The notes under the pieces are model-generated. The model was not told the origin of the DNA. It saw only the letters and a program-made list of their open reading frames with translations, and did not search any database. The position numbers and the translations under genes were made by a program. A DNA stretch of 64,000 nt from Ectocarpus siliculosus (lineage: Eukaryota > Sar > Phaeophyceae > Ectocarpales > Ectocarpaceae), in contig FN649728.1 of NCBI GenBank assembly GCA_000310025.1, positions 5,564,761 to 5,628,760 on the forward strand. The letters are read 5' to 3'. Position 1 is the stretch's first letter. Every line of letters begins with the position of its first letter. Positions 11,537 through 21,293 of the stretch are shown in pieces.

Positions 11537-11788
11537 TTAAGGAATAATAAAAACACACACAGAAAGACTTACCCAATCGAGATATCCCTACAGTCGAACG
11601 GGATGTGGTGGAGTCTTTTCAGTGAGTGGAGGGAGACCGGCTGGGTACTGGACATATTTCGAGTCTTTTTAAGTCTATACACTGATGATTTATACCAACA
11701 ATTCACTGAAGACTCCACCACATCCCGTTCGACTGTGGGTATATCTCGAATGGGTAGTCTTTCTGCGTGTGTTTTTATTATTCCTTAA
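11537..11788. mobile_element. 252-bp MITE with ~85-bp TIRs at a TTAA target
   Basis: Ends are TTAAGGAATAATAAAAACAC on the left and its exact complement on the right. The TIRs continue inward through GAAAGACT, ATCGAGATAT, CAGTCGAACGGGATGTGGTG and GAGTCTTCAGTGA with only a few mismatches. TTAA at both edges fits a TTAA target-site duplication (piggyBac-like), though TTAA could also belong to the TIR. There is no ORF. A relative is at 23560-23745, and the TCGAATGGGTAGTCTTTCTG core appears there exactly; a shorter remnant is at 31258. Confidence 0.85.
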
Positions 11789-12021
11789 TTCATTCATGAC
11801 ACCGTGTTACGTTCTACTGTACAAAACGTCATTTATCATACCGCTTCTTCTACGTATCATGGCATACAGCAATCATGCAGCTGCATCTACTCTACCGAAG
11901 TAATGCGCTGCATTTCAACACGCCCCCATGACGAATGAATGCAATCTTACGTGATCTTGAAAAACCTCATCGTTGTCCTAAACCATTTACAAGGAGTTAA
12001 GCCGTAGACGGTAGCATGCTC

Positions 12022-12141
12022 CTAGAGGTAGATGAAGGTTCCGTCCTTGAGACTCTTGTCCACGGCCACGTAGAGATGGGAGAGTTGCTTGTTATGGCGG
12101 AGAGACGACCAGCAAGGATCTGAGATGAAGTCGGGATCCAA
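12022..12141 (-). pseudogene. Coding-like fragment between repeat arrays
   Basis: On the minus strand, after a possible GATATAG acceptor, the frame reads LDPDFISDPCWSSLR and continues through HNKQLSHLYVAVDKSLKDG to a TAG at 12022-12024. The composition looks protein-like, but no family is recognised and no partner exon was found. Between two repeat arrays, it may be a captured or decayed transposon gene piece. Confidence 0.22.
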
Positions 12142-12385
12142 CTATATCTCAGGGGGCACACAGAGTAGAAATTTCTAAGGGGGCAGTATGGGTACAAGAA
12201 GGAATACCTCCTGACCATCCCACATCCTCTGAGCAATATGTACCCTATTCATGCTAGCAGCCACACTCCATGACAATCTACTGCACGAATTCTCTCAGTC
12301 TGTGTATGCATCCTCCTTGTGTGCTTCTGCATTATATACGCCCCCGTCAACCAGCATACGAATGAATTTGGTGTTCCAGAATTTA

Positions 12386-13050
12386 GAATTTCATGAAATA
12401 TTCCATGGTGCTATTGAAACATTTCATGGGCGTTCATGGAACATTTCATGGATGGTAATGGGCTTTCATGAAACATTTCGAAAACTTTCATGGATGTTCA
12501 TGAAATACTTGATAGACGTCCATGGCCTTTCATGAACATCCATGGGCGTTCATGAAATATTTCATGAAAGACTATGGGGCGTTCATGAAATATTTCATGA
12601 AAGACCATGGTGTGCGTCCATGAAAAGTTATTTAATGAACGTTCATGGGCGTTCATGAAACGTTTCATGAACGTTCACGGGCGTTCATGCAAGCATGTCA
12701 CGAACGTCCATGAAATTTTCCCGTGAAATATTTTATGGCAAGGAGTGAAATCATTTCATTGCATGTTTCATGACAAAAATGTCATGGACACCCATGGAAC
12801 TTTTCACGGAATGGCGTGAAAATTTTCATGGAGTTCCAAGGATTTCCGTGGAAGGCCATAGAAGTTTCATGAAATTACATGGAAGCCCATGGAAGTTCCA
12901 TGGAATTCCATGGATTTCCATGGTCTACCATGAAACGTTTCATGGACTTCCATGGAACCTTCCATGGAGGGCCATGGAAGTCCATGGAACGGTTCCATGG
13001 AAGTCGATGGAAGTCCAGTCCATGGACTTCCATGAAACTTTTGATGGAAA
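12386..13050. repeat. CATGAAA / CATGGAA degenerate array, right block
   Basis: Roughly 40 variants of TTCATGAAA, CCATGGAA and GTTCATGGGCG at about 15-20 bp spacing. The left part favours GTTCATGAAA, the right part TCCATGGAAG, so two subfamilies adjoin. It ends about 320 bp before the stop codon of the PC-esterase gene. Confidence 0.8.
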
Positions 13051-13370
13051 AGTACGAAAATGTACAAGCCCCCTGATCGCACAACGTCAAAACCTCAAAC
13101 CATTGTCACCATTCACAGACATTTATTCCGTCAAGATTTTCGCCAAAAAAAACAGCCGACGAAGGGGTGCACACTGTTGCCCATCGAGGACGGTGGTGGA
13201 ATGCTTGCATTCCGAAACAATACACGGAAACTCAAGCATACAAAGTGTTCGTGCTGAACTCTGCGCGAGAGTGAACAAGCAAAACTTTCCCTGAAGTCAT
13301 TGCGGCAGGAAAAAGCAAAACTCCACACTGCCAGGCAGGCGCACTTGACTTGAAAAATGCAACCCCGCTA

Positions 13371-15593
13371 TTATTCCATCGGGCATAATTGGTTGAGCAG
13401 TAGCGCGTTCCACTCTTCTACAACGCCAGTTTCCGACCAGTGCCTGCAGTCAGTAGCGTAGGAGGAGTGACAGTTGCCGCTTTCCGCTCCCGTCTGGTCC
13501 ATGGTAGACGGCTGCAGCATGAGGAGGAAAACCGCAAACAACGACGGCACCGCACACGAGTACCACCGAGTAGTGGGTCGTTCTGCCTCTCACAGTAGTA
13601 TTTTTTAAATGTAAATCAATGCCAACCACACTAGAAGTAAGCGCAAAGCAAAACTGTTCTGTCGCCGGCCCCGGCATAAAAAGTAGGTATAATCATCCCC
13701 CTCGCAGATCGGGCGTTTCACCCTTGCATGCGGCCTACAGCGCGTTTGTATCGCATTCTCCCCATGCCTCCCCGATAATTCGTCTACAGTCTCACGCCAC
13801 CACATTGATTGTTGCAGACGACGGTGCCGTGTCGCACTTCAGTATCCGGTATCAAGCACGGTGCTGTGTGCACATGGATGATTGATACCGGATACAGATG
13901 GCATGGATTTTTGTGGCACGCGGTGAGGCGGTAAATCGTGTTTGGGAACAAAAAGCATGGGCCCTTCTTACCGGGGCGAGGTGGCACGTGTGGTGTGCGG
14001 CACCCCGTGAGACGGACATGTCGTAAATGCGCAGCAGCTTCACCCTGTCCGAGAGCCCGTTCTCTCGCAGGTAGTCCTCCACCCACTGTTGGCAAACGTT
14101 ACGATTATTGTGGAGGAGAGAACATTAGGTGTTGTTCTTGTCACCGTCGCGAAACGTCGGGGATGCCAGCTATTTTCACTACAAAAACGTGGCTGCTGAA
14201 CTGTTCAAGAGGCAAAGGGCGCTTGTGTCCAATCAATTTAAATTGCCGTCGGCATCGGACGTACATCCAGAGACTGGGTGATGAGGTCGGAATGCTTCAT
14301 CACCTCCACGAGAGCGAGCGAGGTCATCATGGCTACCTCCGTACGCAACCGTTTGCGCGATCACCACGTAGGCACCCCGACAGCACTTCCGGGTGCTTTC
14401 ACCGAGCGAACCGTTCGAAAATACCTTCCATCTCGAAATCGTTTCGGGCCTCCTTGACAAAGGAACGCGACCTCGATCAACCGCCCCCCTTCGCGGAATT
14501 GCTCACCGCATTTCTGTCCAAAACCTTAACCGGCGTTCCAGTGCAGCAGGCGGTGTTGCCAAGGTCTAGCTCGACGAAAGCCTCGTACGTGCCGTTTTCG
14601 GCGGGGAAGTGAGTGGGTGCTATCTCCCTGCAAAACGCGGGCGGCGCACCACCGCGATGCGCCAATTGGAACAACATCGGGGGTAGAGAAACACAATTTG
14701 TTAGCATCTTGAGAACTACCAACACAATTCGTCGCTCGTAGCGATGAGCGTTACACAAACTAGCACATGCGGAACAAGAGGTGGAGATATGAAGTTCGAA
14801 GCTATGCTGTCATGGGCTTGAGTAGTCGCTTCAAGCCGTGCCAAGCGAGTTTATCGACCACCAAATCAGCCAGTCATTGGAACGAGCTCTTATTTTGGGG
14901 GCTACTACTACTGCATTCAGGTTTTCAGTACCAGCACACAAGGAAGACTGCTACCGAGACAATGTTCCGCACCTACAGCTTTGAAATAACAATTCGTACC
15001 CGTTGCCGTCCCAACCATCTCAAATTCTCTGCAACTGAAGAGCCGTACAGCTCGTTCCAAAGATGGCCCGAGATTAGGTGCCGCTACCATCAAGCATGCC
15101 GTTTTGTTTCTCAAGTCAAAACCGGAAACTTCCTCCCGCTTGACCTTGAAACGCCCTGCGTTGTTGGGTACACGCGGTACCGAGCAGGAGCTGGATGGTT
15201 TGCACAGCAGACCTTCTGACCTTTGACCTTGAAAGCAGAACTCAACCGCTCATCCTGGTGTGGGCGAAGAGAACTGAGCCCCGGGTTCACTTCAACCAAG
15301 AGCACCTAGAGTAGTATTGGCAAAAAGCCTTCCCTGGTCTGCAAGAGTAAAACACACGGGCGGCTCTTCCTGTGCGTACCTCCAAACGACGGTGGCGGTT
15401 TCACCGATCTCGGCCATATCATCTAGGATAGAGGACACGTCTCGCTTGAAACTCTCCTCGCCCTCAGGGGTGCTGCGGTAGTGGGCGCCGAAGTTGACCA
15501 CGACGACATCGGACGCTCTCGTCTCGTTGTAATCCCTCAAGGCTCTCCTGAGCCAGTGTTGGTCGTCCGCGGCAGACGTCATGCGCACGTGCA
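13371..15593 (-). CDS. PC-esterase (SGNH-type) domain protein, 3' five exons
   Basis: Exons, 5' to 3': 15593-15380, 14627-14507, 14336-14265, 14085-13972, 13511-13371; all joins keep phase and use GT..AG. Family landmarks appear in order: DVVVVNFGAHY, then WREIAPTHFP spanning the first join (the WR..P.HF signature), RGAAHHTCHLAP, and TDCRHW near the C-terminus, which supplies the Asp/His of the catalytic triad; WN follows. The N-terminal GDS block is missing and should lie in the assembly gap at 15645-15744. About 219 residues are visible. The family removes or adds acyl groups on polysaccharides or glycans, usually in the secretory path or cell wall; the substrate is unknown here. An alternative model adds a 28-bp microexon (14452-14425) and starts the next exon at 14332; it also keeps phase. 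Confidence 0.8.
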
Positions 15594-15644
15594 CTGACGT
15601 TGTTTGATTAGCCTTGGTCGTTTCCCCCTCCTCCCCCTCCTTTT

Positions 15645-15744
15645 NNNNNNNNNNNNNNNNNNNNNNNNNNNNNNNNNNNNNNNNNNNNNNNNNNNNNNNN
15701 NNNNNNNNNNNNNNNNNNNNNNNNNNNNNNNNNNNNNNNNNNNN
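15645..15744. other. Assembly gap (100 N) hiding two 5' ends
   Basis: Exactly 100 N, the conventional size for a gap of unknown length. The minus gene on the left and the plus gene on the right both lose their 5' exons here, so a shared divergent promoter region is probably missing. The left flank is C/T-rich. Confidence 0.95.
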
Positions 15745-15805
15745 TCGACTCAGAATCGCCAGCGCCCCAATCCGCTTGCACACGAATATTCCAGGTTTGA
15801 TTCAG

Positions 15806-16715
15806 GGGCGAGATCCTACCTGGCGATGGGATCGAAGTTTCCGCGGCCAACCTTCCGGTGGAGTGCTGGCAGTTCGGAGGGGACAAGATATGGGCCCGCC
15901 AATACGCCGACATGATGGCGCAGGCGACGCGCAGGGCAACTGACCAGACCTTTGAGGATTGGATCTTGAGCTTCAAGCACATGGCGGCCCACGACTGGTG
16001 ATTTTCCCAATTGCTTTTGTGCAAACTGTCCCAGACGAAGCATGTCGTGGTTGTGCCGAGGAGATACGTAGAAACTGATTTGTTTGCCAGCTTAATGTCC
16101 CGTGCTGTCCCCGCCGACAAACTCTCTCTCCTCTCTCCGGTATCACCCCCCCTTGAACGGATTATTCATGACCATTCTTTGGTCAAGTTTGACCTGAGAG
16201 AGGCGAGCGCGGTGGGTAGTCGTTGAACTGTAGCTTGCTTCGTGTGGGGCTTTCGGCCCTCAACTTGCTCATGCTGGTGATTGCTTCGCTCGATGTCACG
16301 CACACACCACGGTTCAACACATTCCCCCTTGTTCTACATAACCACCAGGTGCACCAAGGACATCGCCGAGAAGGGCCTGGCGGATGTTCAGTCCTCCCAA
16401 GCCATATTCCAGATCATTACACCGGAGGTCGTCGTGCGGCTCAACGTCGGCATCGGGCACCAGGTCGGTGGTGGGGTCGACTGGGATGGCCGTGTCCTCC
16501 CCGACCTCGACGTGTGGGAGATGGACGTCGGCCTTGTCGGGCTGTCCCTCGAGCATGAAGGGTTGACCGGAATTCTGGGAGAGACCGCACGCCCTGTGTA
16601 CGACGAGGATGGGCGCATCGTGATGAAAGGCAACGACGCGTTCCGCGGGACCCCCGAGGACTACCGCGTGTCCGGTGCTCTGGGCACGGACTTCGCTCTC
16701 CTGCACCACAAGTGA
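15806..16715 (+). CDS. Partial protein with tentative root-cap-like C-terminal domain
   Basis: Two 3' exons are visible, 15806-15997 and 16349-16715. The first follows a GATTCAG acceptor and reads PVECWQFGGDKIWARQY, then FEDWILSFKHMAAHD. Its donor (TG|GTGATT) lies within a TGG TGA reading, so an unspliced transcript would stop at once, while splicing gives DWCTKDIAEKGLADVQ. The C-terminus has LDVWEMDVGLVGLSLEHEG, GILGETARP and EDYRVSGALGTDF, then stops. The order hydrophobic strand, G(I/V)LG(E/Q)T-R, acidic patch matches my memory of the plant root-cap domain (GVLGQTYR), usually in secreted proteins, but this is tentative. About 185 residues are visible; the 5' end lies in the gap. The exons and reading frame are well supported, the function is not. 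Confidence 0.65.
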
Positions 16716-17689
16716 CGCGGCGGGGGGCCGGTGTCGGCAGCACGGCGACATGACCGCCGATCCGAGAGAGTCATGGTTTTATTTGGGCCGTTTGTAATAT
16801 GCAGCTGTGTTTCCGAAGCATTGGCTTACAGCACTTTGGAAGGCATGGAGGAACACGGGAAAACCCTGGAGGCGACGCGAGTGAGGCCTTTGGGATGTCA
16901 ATTATGTGCCTCGAATTCTGTTTGGTGGTGCTCGGCAGCGTAATGCTGGTGTTCAGGGCTTCCGGGGGGGGGATACGGCGCGAATGATCTGGGTGTGATG
17001 GGCACGGCGAGCGAGGTTCTTCTTGCCTCACTCGTGTCCCTAACTCCTCTATAGGTATGTAATATATGTCTTGAGTCAACCTTCGTTCTCTTTCCGTCTC
17101 TGACGAAGTTGCCGCACCCAAACACAGGACGTGGTGGTGCACGGGCTTTTGGTGTCGGTGTCATGACGCGTTTCCTGCTATTCGATTTCCTCTGGTGTGT
17201 TGGGTTTTGGCTCTGTCTGGTGTTCGAGATGGTGTTGGCGTGATGGATGTTACGCCGAATCTCACCCCTGGTTATTCCGTTGGCAAAAAATGATGGGAGG
17301 GGGAATGTGGTAGTACCATAATTCCAAGACAATCTGGTGTGTGTACATGGTATATATTCAAAGATCGAATGGTATTGCCGTCTCTTTAGTTGCTTGGGTG
17401 TATTCCGACATGGAAGATGAAGGACGGATATTGGAGATCCAAGAATCGATATCTTGTGCCGAACGTATGTTGATTCGAAGGCTTGAAATGATCGACATAC
17501 CTGTTTCGGACGAAAAGTCCTCAGCCACGGGGGGGCGGTTGGATTCGTTCACGCGGAGGAATCGAACCGGTTGGTGCAGCTGCTGTACATAGTCTAGCTA
17601 TTTACCGACAAGTACCCCTATTGTACTGTAGGCTATAACCATGAATCCATCTGAATCATCCCTGGATGAGAAGACTGTTTCAACACATA

Positions 17690-18760
17690 TTCAAGACGAT
17701 GGCAAATAAGTAGCGATAGATACCGGACGAGGGCGACCCGGTGAAAAGGAGAGAAATAGGGCGCAGGGTCGTACGTGTCGCACATTTCTGGCGATTGCAG
17801 TATGGTGGCGCATCGGCGCTAGTAGGTGCTTTCGCCGCACCATGACTTATCGGCTCTACTGTAGGTCGAGTCGGTAACTTACTCGGCCCGCACACATTTT
17901 CATAACAGTAGCCTCTGAATTGAACATGATGCTCTTGGTTGTTGCCACGCCGACCCTGAGATTCGATTTTTTCCGACTTTGTTCGAGAAGCCAAAAAACG
18001 CGACCACGACAGGAAGATGAAGGCGAACCGGTCAATCAAGAGGACCGAAACACCGGGACAGCGCGCATGGTGGCGCACTTCTTGGCGCAACGTGCAACTT
18101 GTTTTCTCGTCCACTCACCGTATGCGCTGTCGTCGTATCATGGCTTATTGGCACTATGTCGCGTTGGAAACTCACTCGACCCACACACACTTTCATTTAG
18201 TAAGTCACCACCTGCTTTTCCCAACATTGCCAAAGTGTTCGAGGAGACAAAGAGCAAATTCAACCTATGAATTTTCATTGCTACTCCATCCCGGACTCTT
18301 GTCAGTGGAACACATGAATTTGTTGAGTTTTTGAAAAAGAATTTTAAAACATGGAGACGGGAAGACGGCGAACCAGAGAAACGCATGGATGGTCGCACAT
18401 GCTCGCACACGTACTTGTGGTGTATGCTACAGCGCGCGAGGGGTGATGAAAGTCGGCGAGGGCCCATGATGCGCGATACCCTACAAAGGCATGCTCAAGA
18501 TATCGCAAGACGTGCGCTGTAGGTCGAGATCGGTCTGTTCTTTGCTGCCAAGCGGACCCTGAGATTCGATTTTTTCCTAATTTGTTTTCGTCTGAAGACG
18601 AGAGAAAACACAACGCAAATGGTCGCACATGGCCATCCACTTGTTGTGGCGTACGCTACCGGGTGCGGAAATCGATGGAACTTGGGGAGGGGCCATGATT
18701 TGCAATGCCCTGCCGAGGCATGGTCGGGATGTTACAGCTTCAGAATATTGGTGCAGAGGG
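17690..18760 (+). repeat. Degenerate tandem repeats, roughly 230-320 bp units
   Basis: Recurring blocks in order: ATGGTCGCACATG-like, CACTTGTTGTGG-like, GGGCCCATGAT-like, CTGTAGGTCGAG, and GACCCTGAGATTCGATTTTTTCC (exact near 17952 and 18555). About four decayed units. Unit borders are approximate. Confidence 0.5.
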
Positions 18761-21070
18761 AGGTTACAAGCCTTGTCTTGACTTAGACAGGTGATGCGCA
18801 TGTAGACTACAACTGTACATGCACCTGCGGAAGCTGAATGTGTGTTGAGGGCCTTCTGCCCACGCGCACTATCCATGCGCAAGGATCGGGCTTCTTGATT
18901 GAGAGGTCGATGTAGAGGACAACAAAACATCGTGCCACGCGGTTCCTAAATCGCCGGCTAGAGGTCGAGGGATGAGTGGGAGTTAGTTTGGATGTTCTAT
19001 CCTGTCGATGGCAAATCACGAAGAGAACCGTGTTCGAAACCGTGCCGACCCTGTCCACCCACATTGTAATAAACATTGCGCGCACATCTTGTTGCCATCA
19101 ATATTTGTTGTGTACGCCAGAAGGGAGGCTGGGCGTGTTCAGCCGCCAACCGACACGGGCGTAAATAAAGGCGACCCTACATACATTCCAAGGATATCGT
19201 ACATCCTTGAGCGGCGGCCGGCGCTAAGTCCGAGATTCTCACGCGAATGAAAGATGATCACGTGGTCATGACAAACCGAATCGACCGCTTGCTGTATGTA
19301 GCAATAGTCCAATCGCGGTGGGGATAATGGGTGTGCCATGGGTTTTGCGCGGCCGGTGCAGCATCAAAATCATCACCCGTAATACTTCCCATTACATTTA
19401 CCTGAAATCAAACGTGAGTGGACAAAAATCATCACTCCCGATCGAACCCGCTCGCTGCCATGTACCCCACGAGAGACATCTCAGCACACCCAACCACTCA
19501 GGCGATTGCGTCGCCTCCGTTAAAATACTAAACGAGACAAGCCCATGCAATTGCAAAGCGTCGGTGGCGACATGCAACCCCCTCGCTTTGTGCACGGTGT
19601 GAGCGAGCTACTGTAATTAAGCAAAACAGACGACAAGCAAAAAAAAAAAATACACGAACGACATGAAAAAAAGAGAAAGACAACACAAACTACACGTGAC
19701 GTGTACAGGACGAACGTGTAAACGTGTTTAAAGCTTCCTGGCATGCGCTAAAATAACAAGAGAAGAAAACACTACTATTGCACGCCATAAAAAACAAAAA
19801 CAAAAAACTCCCCTTGAAAAAACTCCTTCGTTGGCATGTACGATTGCATGGTTTGCATGCTCTACAAAAGAGCGTTTCTTGTTTCTTTTCGGGCAAAGGG
19901 AGACAGGAAAAAGCACGAACAAACTCCGCTAGGTTAAACGCCGCCGCAACGCATGCATGCTAACTACGTGCTTGCGAACGCGCAGCCGGGCTATGTACAC
20001 GCAGACAGACACCAATCGCAGCCAGTCCCAAAGCACTCGCCCCCAGCAGTACGTGAACGCTCACGACGAGGCGCAAGTGAAAAAAAAAAAAACACCTCCA
20101 AGTCCGCGGCAGCTGCCAGCACGAGTTCTCCGCTCAACAACGCGTAGGGGTTGGTCAAGGCGGAGGAGGCCCAACGCTACCACACCCATCACCTCCCTTT
20201 TGATTGGGCCGTCGTCTACCTATCTCACACCTGACCATTGCCCCCCCCCCCGGAATTCACGGGCCCCCCCCCCGGAATTCACGCAGGCCCCCCCGCAAAC
20301 ACACCATGTTACGCGTGAGATGTCACAAAAGGGGGAGTGGAAACGTTGTAGGGCTTGGGTGGTCCCCACCCCATCACCAAAGAAAAGCTCCTACTATAGC
20401 CCCCTTTTGTCTGCGAGCAAACGCGCAACAAGGCCGAGAACAGGAGGAGGAGAGCCCTAGAGAAAAACCCCAGCAACTAGAAAAACCGGACACAACACAT
20501 CACATCCCACATAGATAATACACACGCGGGCGGGCGCATCCATCTCCCCCCATGGCACGAGACGTCAACCGTCAGTTCCCGGCTCTGACACCCACCGTAA
20601 TGCGCCGCTACGCTCCTGCCGCGCCGAGCCCCCCCCCCATGACTCCACGCCGCTCTCTCTATCTTCGCTCTCTCTTGCTCTTCCTCTCTCGCCCTCTCTC
20701 TGCCTTTCGGCGAAAAGAACGCGAGGCCGTCCAAGGTTGCATGGACCGCACCTCAACAGCGGCTTCGCCTATTAGACGCCGCCATACCATCGGGGTCCAA
20801 ATCAGAACAACCCCGAAAGACCGAAAACGACGCGTCATTTCTCATCCCCCCAACCCCAGCCGGACGTCACCCCGAACAACCGGTACCACCCGCATGCGCC
20901 CAAACGGCAAGGGGAGTTGTTTAAATGTTCCATGCCGAGGCCAACGGACCCTAGTGTTAATGCCCCATCATACAAGAAAATGAAAATGAATTTACAAGAG
21001 AGCGGGTGCTATTATTGTTCTCTCCACTACGCAATGGCTGGCTTGGTTGAATTTAGATAGATTGATTGAT

Positions 21071-21071
<1 letters not shown>

Positions 21072-21106
<35 letters not shown>

Positions 21107-21107
21107 G
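21072..21107 (+). repeat. (GGC)n microsatellite in the G-alpha 3' region
   Basis: About eleven GGC triplets, downstream of the G-alpha stop on the minus strand and probably within its 3' UTR. Confidence 0.8.
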
Positions 21108-21293
21108 GCCAGGGAAAACGTTTCCGCCACCACCACCGGAAGCAGGCCGATCCGTGGAACGGTACGAACGGTACGGTATTTTTCAGAATCTACAATTAAA
21201 ACACGGAAATTTTCGACTACGACGACGACGAGCTTGTTGCCGTCGTTTTTGTCTGTCGCACGTGCGTGGCGTGAGCTCGCGCGTGCCTTGCTC

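Larger units (their letters stand above)
9004..13370. other. Repeat-dominated spacer
   Basis: This spacer holds the homopolymer-bounded element at 9431-9948, the two CATGAAA/CATGGAA arrays (10443-10712, 12386-13050), the foldback between them and the TTAA MITE, each listed separately. 13050-13370 is the likely 3' UTR and downstream region of the minus-strand PC-esterase gene. 9949-10440 and 11275-11530 show nothing I can name. Confidence 0.5.
16716..21293. other. Spacer between convergent genes
   Basis: The plus gene ending at 16715 and the minus G-alpha gene ending at 21294 converge here. 17341-17592 (+) has a mildly protein-like frame (MEDEGRILEIQESISCAERM) without recognisable family or splice partners. 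17690-18760 is degenerate repeats. 19330-20980 has only low-complexity frames. 20990-21293 is the likely G-alpha 3' UTR and contains a GGC run. Confidence 0.45.

Noticed and set aside
15604-16120. Open frames running through the N gap
   Set aside because: They depend on unknown bases read as X; only the parts outside the gap with splice support were used. The minus frame at 15745-16000 was dropped because the plus-strand exon there has better phase and composition.
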